Positions 1 to 8,966 of a stretch of 61,935 nucleotides of DNA are shown here, piece by piece. The notes below the pieces were generated by a model that was not told the origin of the DNA, searched no databases, and saw nothing but the letters and a program-made list of their open reading frames with translations. Location of the stretch: assembly GCA_017619795.1 (NCBI GenBank), contig JAFZRP010000033.1, positions 1 to 61,935 of the forward strand. Direction: 5' to 3'. This DNA is from Treponema sp. (GTDB taxonomy: Bacteria; Spirochaetota; Spirochaetia; Treponematales; Treponemataceae). The position numbers and the translations under genes were made by a program. Position 1 is the stretch's first letter, and each line of letters opens with the position of its first letter.

Positions 1-184
1 GAATAGAATAGATAATTTTCGTTTTGTTATACTACTGTTTTTCATATTTATAATTATATATCATCTTATACTTAATAACAAACGGAAAAAGGAATTATTG
101 TGAAAAAAGCTCAAAAACTTTTCTTATATAGCATCACAAAAAGTAATAATGTGATAGAATACTGATATAAAACGAGGTGAAACT

Positions 185-1990
185 ATGAGTACAAAAAAAA
201 TACCGGCAAGAAAAGATGTTCCTACGAAGGATAAGTGGGATTTATCTTCTATTTATAAAGATGATGATGAATGGGAATCTGCTTTGAAAAGCCTGCCTGA
301 GCTTTCGGAAAAGGTTGCTTCTTTTAGGGGAAAGCTTGGAGAAAGTAAGGAAACTTTGCTGAAGGCGCTTAAGACGCTGGAAGAGGCTTCGCTGCAGATG
401 GAGTCTGTTTATCACTATGCGTCGCTGCAGCACGAGGCTGATGAAGATGATACAGCGGCAAGCGAAAAATATGGCCGTGTGATGATGGCTTACACAGAAA
501 TGGAGACAGCCCTGAGTTTTATTGATCCGGAAATCCAGTCGATTGATGAAAAGAAATTACGCGAATGGATTCAGACTCCAGACTATGCAGATTACAAAAT
601 CTATATTGAAAAGCTGCTTTATTTTAAGCCTTATATTTTGAGCGAAAAGGAAGAAAGGATTTTGTCTCTCCAGACTCAAACCGCTCAGACTGCTGATGAT
701 GTTTTCAGCGTGCTTACAAATGTTGATATGAACAAAACCTTTGGTACTGTAAGTGTAAACGGCGAAGAAAAACAGCTTACCGAAACAACCTGGAGCGTTT
801 TCCTTCATAATCACGACAGAAAGGTGCGCGAAGAAGCTTACAAAAAGTTCTACGGAAAGTTTGAAGAGCACCAGAACACAATTGCGGCCTTGTATTCGGG
901 AAGTGTAAATCAGGATGTGTTTACGATGAAGGCACGAGGCTACAATTCTTGTTTGGAAAAGGCTCTGTATGGAAATAAGGTTCCGGTAAGCGTTTATCAT
1001 AATCTTATTGACTGCATCCACAAAAATCTTGATACGCTTCACGAGTATTACACTTTGCGAAAAAAGGCTCTTGGTGTAGACGAGCTGCGCCATTACGATG
1101 TTTATGTTCCGCTTGTAAAATCTGTTGATACTCACACAACTTACGAGGAGTCTGTTGAAATCTGCCGAAATGCACTTGCACCGCTTGGTAAAGAATATAC
1201 AGACAGACTTTGCGACGGTCTTTTGAACGGCTGGGCAGACCGCTACGAAAATATTGGAAAACGAAGCGGTGCTTTCAGCTCGGGCTGTTACAAGGGAAAT
1301 CCTTATATTCTGCTTAATTACAATGAGGATAATATCCGCGATGTATTTACAATGGCTCACGAGGGCGGACACAGTATGCACAGCTGGTATTCGGTTCACA
1401 ACAATCCGTTTATGAGCTACGACTACACAATTTTTGAGGCTGAGGTTGCTTCTACCTTCAACGAGGAACTTGTTTTTGAATATCTGCTTAAAAATGCAAA
1501 AGATGTAGAGATGAAAAAATACCTTTTAGCTATGCGCGCGGATGATATTCTTGCTACCCTTCACCGACAGACTATGTTCGCGGAGTTTGAGCTTAAGGCC
1601 CACGAGTTTGTAGAAAAAGGCACTCCGCTCACCCCAGAGCTTTTGCGAAAAACTTACCGTGAGCTTCTGGAGCTTTACTTTGGTCCGGAAATGCATTTTG
1701 AAAGCAATTCTGATCTTGAAGGCTTAAGAATCCCACATTTCTACAGTGCGTTCTACGTTTACAAATATGCAACAGGCATTTCTGCAGCTCTTGCTCTTGC
1801 AAACCGTGTTCTTAACGGCGGCGACAAGGAGCGCGAGGATTACTTTAAGTTCCTTAAGAGCGGTGGTTCACGCTACCCTATTGAAGCTCTGCGAGTTGCT
1901 GGTGTTGATATGGAAAAGGTTGAACCTGTCCAGGCAGCCTGCGATACGTTTAAGAGGATTGTGGAAGAGCTGAAGGAACTGTTGAATTAA
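185..1990 (+). CDS. pepF: Oligoendopeptidase F (M3B zinc metallopeptidase)
   Basis: A 601-residue protein of the usual PepF length. It should hydrolyse short peptides in the cytoplasm, feeding amino acids from imported oligopeptides. The zinc-binding HEGGH motif is at residues 392-396 (H392, E393, H396), and the third-ligand region FEAEVASTFNE lies about 25 residues later, as in the M3 family. There is no signal peptide. ATG is preceded by GAGGTGA at 174-180. An extended -10 (TGA then TAGAAT, 155-160) overlaps a dyad ATCACA-N11-TGTGAT (133-155) that could be an operator. Its stop codon overlaps the stop of the convergent small gene. Family assignment is firm; the substrate range is inferred. 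Confidence 0.95.
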   Translation: MSTKKIPARKDVPTKDKWDLSSIYKDDDEWESALKSLPELSEKVASFRGKLGESKETLLKALKTLEEASLQMESVYHYASLQHEADEDDTAASEKYGRVMMAYTEMETALSFIDPEIQSIDEKKLREWIQTPDYADYKIYIEKLLYFKPYILSEKEERILSLQTQTAQTADDVFSVLTNVDMNKTFGTVSVNGEEKQLTETTWSVFLHNHDRKVREEAYKKFYGKFEEHQNTIAALYSGSVNQDVFTMKARGYNSCLEKALYGNKVPVSVYHNLIDCIHKNLDTLHEYYTLRKKALGVDELRHYDVYVPLVKSVDTHTTYEESVEICRNALAPLGKEYTDRLCDGLLNGWADRYENIGKRSGAFSSGCYKGNPYILLNYNEDNIRDVFTMAHEGGHSMHSWYSVHNNPFMSYDYTIFEAEVASTFNEELVFEYLLKNAKDVEMKKYLLAMRADDILATLHRQTMFAEFELKAHEFVEKGTPLTPELLRKTYRELLELYFGPEMHFESNSDLEGLRIPHFYSAFYVYKYATGISAALALANRVLNGGDKEREDYFKFLKSGGSRYPIEALRVAGVDMEKVEPVQAACDTFKRIVEELKELLN

Positions 1991-2325
1991 ATTGTTTTGC
2001 TGTGACGCATTTCGTGCCACTTACGGAAAGTCATAGGTTCTTCAGCAGGTTCATCTAAAAGATAGACTTTGATTCTTTTTTCATAAGATGGAATATCTTT
2101 TACCCCCAGTCTGGAAAGGATATTTGTCATTTCATCATTAAGAATCATGAAGTTTTTCTCGTAGTTTTCGCGGCTGCCGTAATCCTTTACAAAATGACAC
2201 TGTCTGTATACAACAAAAAGACCATCGCCTATTTTATGAGTTGGTTTTCCGATGTAAAGTCCAGGGATTTTTTCTATTAAAGTGATGTCTTTACCGACTC
2301 TAAATGCTTCTGCTACTCGAAACAT
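1987..2325 (-). CDS. Conserved small protein of unknown function, downstream of sigma-like gene
   Basis: Encodes 112 residues, soluble and charged, without signal peptide or membrane segment. I do not recognise a family. An upstream in-frame ATG at 2367 exists, but GGGAGGA lies just ahead of the ATG at 2325, which I take as the start. It begins about 19 bp after the sigma-like gene ends, on the same strand, so the two are probably co-transcribed. The pairing suggests a partner or accessory role (for example an anti-sigma-type or cofactor protein), but nothing in the sequence demonstrates it. The stop overlaps the convergent pepF stop. Confidence 0.7.
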   Translation of the reverse strand: MFRVAEAFRVGKDITLIEKIPGLYIGKPTHKIGDGLFVVYRQCHFVKDYGSRENYEKNFMILNDEMTNILSRLGVKDIPSYEKRIKVYLLDEPAEEPMTFRKWHEMRHSKTI

Positions 2326-2344
2326 GTTTCCTCCCGAGAAATTG

Positions 2345-3208
2345 TTATGCCGCATTATCATAATCACACAGGACTTCCATTTTATCCAGGAATGCCCTGA
2401 CTTTTCTTTTAAGTGCCTTGCGGCGATTATTTAGAGTTCCACGCTGAATAGAAAAACCCTGTGCTTCAAGAAGACGAACGCCTTCCCTTTCAGAAATTGG
2501 TTTATAGTTATTGTCAACATCAACCATTGTGTAGAGAATTGCAGTTTCTTCTTTATTCAAAGAGTTTAAGAAAGCACGGCAGCTCTTTGTTTTTAATTCC
2601 CTGTCAGGGGTGTTACAGGTATCTTCCAGCAGGTCTGCACGAGTTAAGCCATCTTCGCCAACAGGTGCATAAAGAGAAACAGTATTCATATTTACAGATT
2701 CTCTCTTCAGCTCAAGAGTCCTTTTAATAACCTTTACAGAAAGACCGGAAAGGTTTGAAAGTTCAATGAGGTTTTCTTCAGATTCATACCATTCTGTATC
2801 GTAGATTTCTTCAAAGTATTTCTGTGCATTATGAATCTTTGAAATATTCTTTACCTGAGCTTCCGTCATTCCTCTGTTTGTTTCCATTTTGATTGCGTAT
2901 TTTAACCACCTGTCTGCATAGGTCATTAAGCTTGCATGACTAGGATGCTCCGGGGAATAGTGTTCGGTTCTTTCAATAAGGGTGTCAAAGCATACTTCTT
3001 TTAGTCTTTCAAGCATTTCTTCATTCGCTTCATTCTTAATGAAATTTCCATTGTACATTTCCTGTAATTTTTTCAGGCACAATTGCGTAACTTCTTCTTC
3101 ATAACTGTATGCCAGTTCTACTTTTGCAGAGTTTCTTTCTTCTTCACTCTGCGCATTATGAATTACAAAACACAAATCCATAACCTGGTCTCTTGTCAAT
3201 TTGCTCAT
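2345..3208 (-). CDS. Sigma-70-family-like RNA polymerase sigma factor
   Basis: A 287-residue protein. Residues around 90-110 (TYADRWLKYAIKMETNRG) resemble sigma region 2.3-2.4. The segment with SLYAPVGEDG and a following LEDT...PDREL resembles the region 3 to 4 junction of group 1 and 2 sigma factors. The C-terminal part (ISEREGVRLLEAQGFSIQRG...RRKALKRKVRAF) could be a diverged region 4 helix-turn-helix. It is shorter and more diverged than RpoD, so an alternative or mobile-element-type sigma factor is likely. The start ATG has AAGGA upstream. It is followed by a 112-residue gene in the same orientation. Family call is by motif resemblance, moderately sure. Confidence 0.65.
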   Translation of the reverse strand: MSKLTRDQVMDLCFVIHNAQSEEERNSAKVELAYSYEEEVTQLCLKKLQEMYNGNFIKNEANEEMLERLKEVCFDTLIERTEHYSPEHPSHASLMTYADRWLKYAIKMETNRGMTEAQVKNISKIHNAQKYFEEIYDTEWYESEENLIELSNLSGLSVKVIKRTLELKRESVNMNTVSLYAPVGEDGLTRADLLEDTCNTPDRELKTKSCRAFLNSLNKEETAILYTMVDVDNNYKPISEREGVRLLEAQGFSIQRGTLNNRRKALKRKVRAFLDKMEVLCDYDNAA

Positions 3209-3712
3209 AGCTTTTTTTCCTTATCGTATAAAGCACTACACTTAATACTCTGATAGTGGAGATCTTGAGAATAATTAGACGCCGAAAATCAACTGAAGTA
3301 TCAGAAGATTTTACCCTGAGAAATTTGATTGTTAAGTTTGAATTCTGATAGTTTGATAAGAATCATTGAATAGTCTCCTTTTAGCAAAATATAAGTAATT
3401 GCTTCCGGCCAATCCGTTACAATTACACCGCCTTGCAAGTAGAGTTAAATCAGCGGCATGATTAAATAATCATGTATATAATATAACACAATCGATGGTG
3501 GAAAATTACGATTTTGGAGATTTTTTTTGAAAAAACTTTAAAAAAATAACTCTATAAATATATAGTGTTTTTGTCATTCAAATAAAAAAATATTAATAAA
3601 CGATTTTTCACTTTTTTCTAAAGTAGTCACAAAAAACCTCCGATAATTATAAAGGTAATGGTTTATTTTTTTAAATTATACGTTATAATAAACTTTACCT
3701 AGGAGAAAAAAA
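3209..3712. other. 504-bp intergenic region between divergent sigma-like gene and add
   Basis: No convincing ORF or RNA gene seen. It holds a perfect 8-bp-arm palindrome (CATGATTA-AA-TAATCATG, 3457-3474) that could be an operator. A TATAAT at 3684-3689 is the likely -10 for the downstream gene, giving a leader of roughly 20 nt containing AGGAG. A weak hairpin with an adjoining T-run on the minus strand lies around 3550-3580. The region is very AT-rich and unusually long for this gene-dense segment. Confidence 0.5.
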
Positions 3713-4729
3713 TTGACAAAATCAGAGTTTAAGACATTTTTAAAGGCAGTTCCAAAGGCAGAGATTCATATTCATATTGAAGCAGTTATTTCGCTTGCTG
3801 GTGTAAAAAAGCTTTATAAAAACAGATTTGGAAAAGAGATGTCCAAGGAAGAACAGGTTGCACTTTTTTCCTATGACGACCTGAACGGCTTTATACAGGC
3901 ATTCCTTAAGATTCAGGACATGTATGTTTCTGAAGATGATTTCAATCTTGTATTCAAGGAGCTTGAGAAATATCTGGTAAGCAATGGAATTACTTACTGT
4001 GAAGCATTCTTTGCTCCATCAGCATTTATTAAGAAAGGCTTCAACTATGCAAAAATGGTTGAAATCTTCCATAAACAGATTAAGAGAATCAAGGAAAAAG
4101 ATGGCATTACAATCAAGCTGCTTATGGACGTAAGCCGCACCTTCGGTTGTGAAAACGCAATGAAGAATTACGAAATGCTTAAATCTGTTCCTTGTGAAGA
4201 TATTATTGGAATTGGATTGGGCGGCGCAGAAGCTAAGGGTCCTGCAAAGGATTTCGCTCCTGTTTACGAGCTTGCTCTTAAAGAAGGCTACAAGGCTGTT
4301 GCACATGCCGGCGAAGATGTTGGACCTGAATCAATCTGGGATTCAATCAATTATCTGCACGCACAGCGAATTGGTCACGGAATTACTGCAATTCAGGACG
4401 AAAAACTGATGAAGCAGATTGCTGATACACAGCTTCCACTTGAAGTTTGTATTACTTCTAATACCTTCACAAAGAAGATTGTTCAGGAAGCAAGTCAGCA
4501 TCCTATCCGCCAGTTCTACGACAAGGGAATGCTTGTTACTGTAAATACAGATGACCCTGTATTCTTCAAGACTACCCTTCTTGATGAGTTCTGGATCTGC
4601 TATAAATGCCTGAACTTCACAATGGATGAAATTAAACAGCTTGTAAAGAATGCATATACTGCAAGCTTCCTTTCTGACAGCGCAAAGAAGAAAGCAATTA
4701 CAGCTGTAAACAAGGCTTGGACTATATAA
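3713..4729 (+). CDS. add: Adenosine/adenine deaminase family protein
   Basis: A 338-residue metal-dependent amidohydrolase that should deaminate adenosine (or adenine) to inosine (or hypoxanthine) in purine salvage. Visible signature residues: metal ligands H19 and H21 in EIHIHIEA, H198 with catalytic E201 in VAHAGED, H222 in RIGHG, and D280-D281 in NTDDP. The first motif reads HIHIEA rather than the usual HLHLDG of adenosine deaminases. The HxHIE form is more like adenine-deaminase-type members, so substrate is uncertain. Start is TTG, supported by AGGAG seven bases upstream and no better ATG. A Rho-independent terminator follows directly. Confidence 0.88.
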   Translation: MTKSEFKTFLKAVPKAEIHIHIEAVISLAGVKKLYKNRFGKEMSKEEQVALFSYDDLNGFIQAFLKIQDMYVSEDDFNLVFKELEKYLVSNGITYCEAFFAPSAFIKKGFNYAKMVEIFHKQIKRIKEKDGITIKLLMDVSRTFGCENAMKNYEMLKSVPCEDIIGIGLGGAEAKGPAKDFAPVYELALKEGYKAVAHAGEDVGPESIWDSINYLHAQRIGHGITAIQDEKLMKQIADTQLPLEVCITSNTFTKKIVQEASQHPIRQFYDKGMLVTVNTDDPVFFKTTLLDEFWICYKCLNFTMDEIKQLVKNAYTASFLSDSAKKKAITAVNKAWTI

Positions 4730-4761
4730 AGTGCACTGCAACCAGTGACTATAATAAGATG

Positions 4762-4796
4762 TTGCTCGTCGGAGATACGGCGGGCAATATTTTTTT
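4762..4796 (+). terminator. Rho-independent terminator after add
   Basis: Ten-bp stem TTGCTCGTCG / CGGCGGGCAA, with two G-U pairs in RNA, a six-base loop, and a following T-rich run to 4796. It ends the deaminase transcript 80 bp before the next gene. Confidence 0.85.
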
Positions 4797-4809
4797 AACG
4801 GGATGATGA

Positions 4810-5610
4810 ATGACAAAGCTTGAACAGTATTATAACAAGTTTCACGAAGAGCACAGACTAACTACTCGTCATGGCATTGTTGAGTTTACAACTACGATGC
4901 GTTTGATTGAGGAAGCTGCGGAGATTGTGCAAATCAAGGGAAACAATGCGGATACTCCTCTTAAAATCGCCGACATCGGAGCCGGGACTGGCAGATACTC
5001 TGTTGAATTGTGCCACTGCGGATATGACGTTACTGCTGTAGAGCTTGTAAAGCATAATCTGGAAATCCTGCGTGCTAAACACGAAAACATAAAAACGTGG
5101 CAGGGTGATGCTCGTAACCTCAGTTTTCTTGAGGACGAAAGCTTTGATATTACCCTGCTCTTCGGCCCACTCTATCATCTACACGGAGCCGAAAACAAAA
5201 TAAAAGCTCTTTCCGAAGCAAAACGAATAACAAAGAAAACTGGAATCATTCTTGTTGCTTACGTAATGGATGATTACAGCGTGCTGCAATACTGTTTTAG
5301 GGAGCATCATTGGGCGGAAGTAAACGAAAAGCAGGGGCTCACCAAAGATTTCCATACCGTCTGCACGGAAGAAGATTTATACGATTACGTGCGTCTTTCT
5401 GATATTGATGAGCTGAACAAAGCGTGCAGACTTGAACGCATTAAAATAATTGCTGCTGACGGCCCTGCCGATTACATGCGCCGCGAGCTTAACGAAATGT
5501 CCGAAGCAGAGTTTGAAGCATTTATTCAATATCACCTTGCAAACTGTGAACGACCAGAGCTTCTTGGCGCTTCAAGCCACACAGTAGATATGCTGAAAAA
5601 AAGCGAGTAA
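4810..5610 (+). CDS. Class I SAM-dependent methyltransferase
   Basis: A 266-residue Rossmann-fold methyltransferase. The SAM-binding motif I is visible as ADIGAGTGRYSVEL near residues 56-69, motif II acidic residue in VTAVEL, and a later LLFGPLYHL corresponding to motif IV. No signal peptide. The substrate cannot be deduced; small-molecule methyltransferases of the Methyltransf_11/25 kind fit. It starts about 13 bp after the terminator of the preceding gene, with a weak GGA ahead of ATG. Confidence 0.8.
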   Translation: MTKLEQYYNKFHEEHRLTTRHGIVEFTTTMRLIEEAAEIVQIKGNNADTPLKIADIGAGTGRYSVELCHCGYDVTAVELVKHNLEILRAKHENIKTWQGDARNLSFLEDESFDITLLFGPLYHLHGAENKIKALSEAKRITKKTGIILVAYVMDDYSVLQYCFREHHWAEVNEKQGLTKDFHTVCTEEDLYDYVRLSDIDELNKACRLERIKIIAADGPADYMRRELNEMSEAEFEAFIQYHLANCERPELLGASSHTVDMLKKSE

Positions 5611-5632
5611 GTCTTAATCACTCACCATCATT

Positions 5633-6049
5633 TTAATTACACTTATAGATTTTCACTGTAACTCCACCGCCCACTCCTTCTACAGGCTCCACCGTGGAAC
5701 GAAGCTTTGCACCCTCCCACTCTGCCAGCGCCTTACTGTCTGTAACAATAGAAGGAATCCAGCCGCTGCCATTCACATTATTTTCTATAAATATACGGCA
5801 AGAAGTACCAGTGTAATCTTTTCCCTCAAGCATATATCGCGCAGAAAGCGAGCCCTTACCTTCAATAAAAGCACCATCATCATCCTTTGGGAAAGTCTGC
5901 GTGTCTACTCCACTACCAATAACCTTTCCAGTAAAATAACGGCCGCCCACATCACCATCAAACGGAACCATTACAATTTTCTTTGAGTGACCGTCAACAT
6001 CAACGGCATCGTGACATCTTACATCAATCTGAAGGATAAGCTCGTCCAT
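5633..6049 (-). CDS. DUF3237 family protein
   Basis: A 138-residue protein with the DUF3237 pattern: a VPF-G-V-G-RYFTG core, a G-G-D turn (GSGVDTQ), then SARYMLEGKD and a terminal beta-rich region. These are small beta-barrel-like proteins of unknown function. A longer reading to 6094 is possible, but AGGAG at a good distance upstream of the ATG at 6049 favours the shorter start. It is divergent from the ATPase gene at 6121. Confidence 0.75.
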   Translation of the reverse strand: MDELILQIDVRCHDAVDVDGHSKKIVMVPFDGDVGGRYFTGKVIGSGVDTQTFPKDDDGAFIEGKGSLSARYMLEGKDYTGTSCRIFIENNVNGSGWIPSIVTDSKALAEWEGAKLRSTVEPVEGVGGGVTVKIYKCN

Positions 6050-6085
6050 AAAAACTCCTGCAAAAATAATACCGCACGAAAAGAT

Positions 6086-6114
6086 TTCAAACAACCACCA
6101 AACTGTGGTATAAT
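6086..6114 (+). promoter_or_regulatory. Promoter placing the transcript start on the GTG of the next gene
   Basis: A TATAAT box at 6109-6114 with the extended TGG just before it, and TTCAAA 17 bp upstream at 6086-6091. Transcription should begin near 6121, the first base of the GTG start codon. No Shine-Dalgarno sequence fits. Confidence 0.65.
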
Positions 6115-6120
6115 ATTTCT

Positions 6121-7659
6121 GTGATTCAAATACCTGTAAAAGTTAAGCTTCCCTTTTTGTGGGGAAAGTCTGTTTTTAAAAAAGATGATTGGTCTCAGGT
6201 AAATCTAATTGTTGGTCCTAACGGTTCTGGAAAAACGTTGCTGGCAGAAGCTTTGGGTGAGCAGTTTGAACAGGGCGGTTATGACGTTGAGTTTTTTAAG
6301 GCAGACCGAAAGCAGGACGATTCCTACATTGCAATTCTAAAGGATAATGAAGCAATTCGTTCACGGGTTGAGTACGTGCTTTCCAATATGTTTGGAAAAT
6401 CTATTGTATTTATAGAAGATATTGACGGCAGAATTATTCCTGTTGTAAAAAATAAAGCCTGGAATGTTGAGTACGATTTGAACCAGGTTGAATGTCACGG
6501 CTTAAAGGAAATTATTACGCTGCTTGTTGCGCTTTATTCTCAAAAGAACAGGTCGTGCCTTATTCTGGACGAGCCGGAGCTTCATCTTCATCCGCAGCTA
6601 CAAAGCTTTTTTATAAAGGAAGTAAAAAAATGTGCGCGTCAGAATCCCGACAGGGTTTTTATTTTAATTACCCATTCTCCATTTTTTATTGATCTTCGTT
6701 TTCCAGAGGATTTGCTTGGGGTAATAGTCTGCCACATAAACAGGGTTCCGACTCATATTGATTCGCTTTCAAAAAATGATGCTTCTCTTTTCCGTCGGTT
6801 CCTTCCGCGCTTCAACACATACCACAAGCAGTTTTTCTTTTCCGACAATCAGATTTTCGTAGAAGGCTACACCGACCAGCAGATGTTCACTTATCTTTTA
6901 CCGTACATTCATAATTCGTATAGTGCAGCCGGAACAGGAATAATTGATGTTGGTGGCAAGGATGAGCTCGGAGTATTCTGTAAGGTGTGTTCACTTTTGG
7001 GAACAGATGGACGCATTATCACAGATCTTGATGCTCTTTTCAGCGGTAAGCTGCGAGAGGTTTTCTGTAACGATGACAGAGTGATTCAGTGGCTGGAAAA
7101 GCAGGAAGAACGTCAGCAGGATTTTTATGGAACAATTTTTACGCAGAAAGAGCTTTCCCAGAAGATAACGCTTGAAAAGCTGATTCAGAAGCTCGAAAAA
7201 TATCTGATTTTGACAGGCCGCTATATCTGCAATTACAGGGGAACTGTTCCGCGAAAGCTCCGGGTTTTCTTTGAAAAAATTACTGCGATTGAAAGCAAGT
7301 ACAGCGGGGCAGAAAATATAGACACGTATAAAACTGTAGTTCTTCAAGGTATAATGCAGGGTGCGAGTGAGCTTAAAAAGATTATGCCGCCAGCTCTTGC
7401 AGAAAATCTTGGAATAATAAAAAATCTGTTTTTTATTTGTGTTGCAGGTGCAGAAGCCGCAAGAGTTTACATTCTTCCAAAGGGCTGCATAGAACATTAT
7501 TATACGCAAAGTCAGATAGATTTTATGCCGGTATCCGCAAAAGACAAGCTTTTCCACACAGAGCTAGAGCATCTTTTACATACGGGTAGAAAAACCATTC
7601 AAAAGGAATATTCCGCTTTGATTGAGTTACTGGAAAAAGCCTGCGCAAGAGGAAACTGA
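6121..7659 (+). CDS. OLD-family-like ATPase with TOPRIM domain
   Basis: A 512-residue AAA/ABC-type ATPase. Walker A is VGPNGSGKT near residues 31-39, Walker B is CLILDEPELHLHP near 147-159, and the switch histidine is in LITHSPF. Later, FVEGYTDQQM followed by DVGGKDELG and TDLDA matches the acidic triad of a TOPRIM nuclease domain. The combination is that of OLD-like nucleases, which act on DNA, often in phage defence. Here it stands alone, without a UvrD-like partner, so a Gabija-type system is not supported. The start is GTG in a probably leaderless transcript. Convergent with mnmA. Confidence 0.75.
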   Translation: MIQIPVKVKLPFLWGKSVFKKDDWSQVNLIVGPNGSGKTLLAEALGEQFEQGGYDVEFFKADRKQDDSYIAILKDNEAIRSRVEYVLSNMFGKSIVFIEDIDGRIIPVVKNKAWNVEYDLNQVECHGLKEIITLLVALYSQKNRSCLILDEPELHLHPQLQSFFIKEVKKCARQNPDRVFILITHSPFFIDLRFPEDLLGVIVCHINRVPTHIDSLSKNDASLFRRFLPRFNTYHKQFFFSDNQIFVEGYTDQQMFTYLLPYIHNSYSAAGTGIIDVGGKDELGVFCKVCSLLGTDGRIITDLDALFSGKLREVFCNDDRVIQWLEKQEERQQDFYGTIFTQKELSQKITLEKLIQKLEKYLILTGRYICNYRGTVPRKLRVFFEKITAIESKYSGAENIDTYKTVVLQGIMQGASELKKIMPPALAENLGIIKNLFFICVAGAEAARVYILPKGCIEHYYTQSQIDFMPVSAKDKLFHTELEHLLHTGRKTIQKEYSALIELLEKACARGN

Positions 7660-7691
7660 CACAAGCGGAAACAGAACCTCGTCCGTGGCAA

Positions 7692-8858
7692 CTATTTTAC
7701 AATAATGCCGCCGCCTACAATCACATCATCTTTATAAAGAACAAGCGACTGACCAGGGGTAACTGCATACTGTTCGCAGTCAAATGTAATTTTCCAGGGC
7801 TGACCTTTGTATTCGGTTTTATCATCATCACCAGGGAAATAACGTTCAAATTTTCCAATTGCGGTGCGGCTTCGTAAGCGGATTTTTGCGGAAACTTCAA
7901 ATGCATCTGTAGGCTCAACTCCGCCCGGCCAAACAAAATCATCTGCAATAAGACTTGTTGAATTAAGCTCGCTCTTTACCGCAAGCACAATTTCGTTTTT
8001 TTCAACATCAATCTTTTTTACGTAATATGGAACAGGACCTGAAACTCCAAGACCACGTCTCTGTCCGATTGTATAATGCTCAATTCCCTTGTGCTGACCG
8101 AGCACCTTTCCGTTAGTGTCCACAAAATTGCCCGGAACAGAAGGCTTGTCGCCAAAAAGAGAATCTATGTATTTTATGTCGATAAAATCCTGACTTTCGC
8201 TGCGGTTTGCGGCACTGAGATTTGCTTTGTGGGCCAGCTCAAAAACCTCTGATTTTTTAATATTGGCAAGCGGGAAACGAACCTTTTCCAAAACCTCAGA
8301 AGGAACGCGGCACAAAAAATAAGTCTGATCTTTGGATTCGTCAGAAGCACACGCAATCATGCATGGACGTTTGTCTGTTCCCCACAAGCCTTCTTTTGGA
8401 CGTACAATTCTGGCATAGTGGCCGGTACAGAAATAGTCAAACTCAATATTCAGCTTTTTAATTCCTTCCAGAAGGGCGCCGAACTTTATAAACCGGTTGC
8501 AGCGAATGCACGGATTTGGAGTTCTACCGTTTCGATATTCACTTGTAAAATAATCAAGAACCTCGCGATTGTATTCCGCACTTACATCTACAACAAGATA
8601 CTCAATATCATTTTCTTTACAGAACTTTGTGCAGTCTTCAATATTTTCCTGCTCGTCCGGGCTGTAGCACGCATCGTGAAAAGCTTTTTCAGCTTCTACG
8701 GCCGGAATGTGACCATCCCACACAGACATTGTTACGCCTATAACATTACAGCCACGCTGCTTGAGTAAAAGTGCAGTTAAAGTTGAGTCCACTCCACCAG
8801 AAAGTCCCACAACAACAGTTGAACCCGCCGGCGGTAATGGTAAATCTTCGTAATCCAT
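7692..8858 (-). CDS. mnmA: tRNA-specific 2-thiouridylase MnmA
   Basis: A 388-residue enzyme that thiolates U34 of tRNA Lys, Glu and Gln using ATP and sulfur relayed to a catalytic cysteine. The PP-loop VVGLSGGVDST is near residues 16-26. NPCIRCN carries the first catalytic Cys, and GHYAR and SKDQTYFLCRV (second Cys) follow in the expected order. The C-terminal beta-barrel ends GGGIIVK. Length is normal. Start ATG at 8858 has no Shine-Dalgarno; the promoter at 8867-8895 implies a leaderless or nearly leaderless mRNA. Divergent from the ABC exporter genes. Confidence 0.96.
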   Translation of the reverse strand: MDYEDLPLPPAGSTVVVGLSGGVDSTLTALLLKQRGCNVIGVTMSVWDGHIPAVEAEKAFHDACYSPDEQENIEDCTKFCKENDIEYLVVDVSAEYNREVLDYFTSEYRNGRTPNPCIRCNRFIKFGALLEGIKKLNIEFDYFCTGHYARIVRPKEGLWGTDKRPCMIACASDESKDQTYFLCRVPSEVLEKVRFPLANIKKSEVFELAHKANLSAANRSESQDFIDIKYIDSLFGDKPSVPGNFVDTNGKVLGQHKGIEHYTIGQRRGLGVSGPVPYYVKKIDVEKNEIVLAVKSELNSTSLIADDFVWPGGVEPTDAFEVSAKIRLRSRTAIGKFERYFPGDDDKTEYKGQPWKITFDCEQYAVTPGQSLVLYKDDVIVGGGIIVK

Positions 8859-8866
8859 AGGTGTAA

Positions 8867-8895
8867 ATTATACAGTTAGTAACCTAGTCAATCAA
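8867..8895 (-). promoter_or_regulatory. mnmA promoter, leaderless type
   Basis: On the minus strand: TTGATT (8895-8890), 17-bp spacer, TATAAT (8872-8867). Predicted start of transcription is about 8860, one or two bases ahead of the ATG at 8858. Confidence 0.7.
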
Positions 8896-8931
8896 TAGGA
8901 GAACAAAACGAAAAATTCTTATCATTATCAT

Positions 8932-8960
8932 TTGAAATTATTATAATTGCTCTGTATAAT
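8932..8960 (+). promoter_or_regulatory. ABC exporter promoter, leaderless type
   Basis: TTGAAA (8932-8937), 17-bp spacer, TATAAT (8955-8960). The predicted transcript start is 8967, the A of the ATG. This is the cleanest example of the leaderless arrangement in the window and lies back-to-back with the mnmA promoter. Confidence 0.75.
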
Positions 8961-8966
8961 CCCACT

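Noticed and set aside
557..1399. Long minus-strand open frame opposite pepF
   Set aside because: It has no domain pattern or ribosome-binding site and lies wholly inside the well-supported pepF gene.
6121..7659. Reading the ATPase-TOPRIM gene as half of a Gabija system
   Set aside because: No UvrD-like helicase partner is adjacent; the flanking genes are a DUF3237 protein and mnmA.
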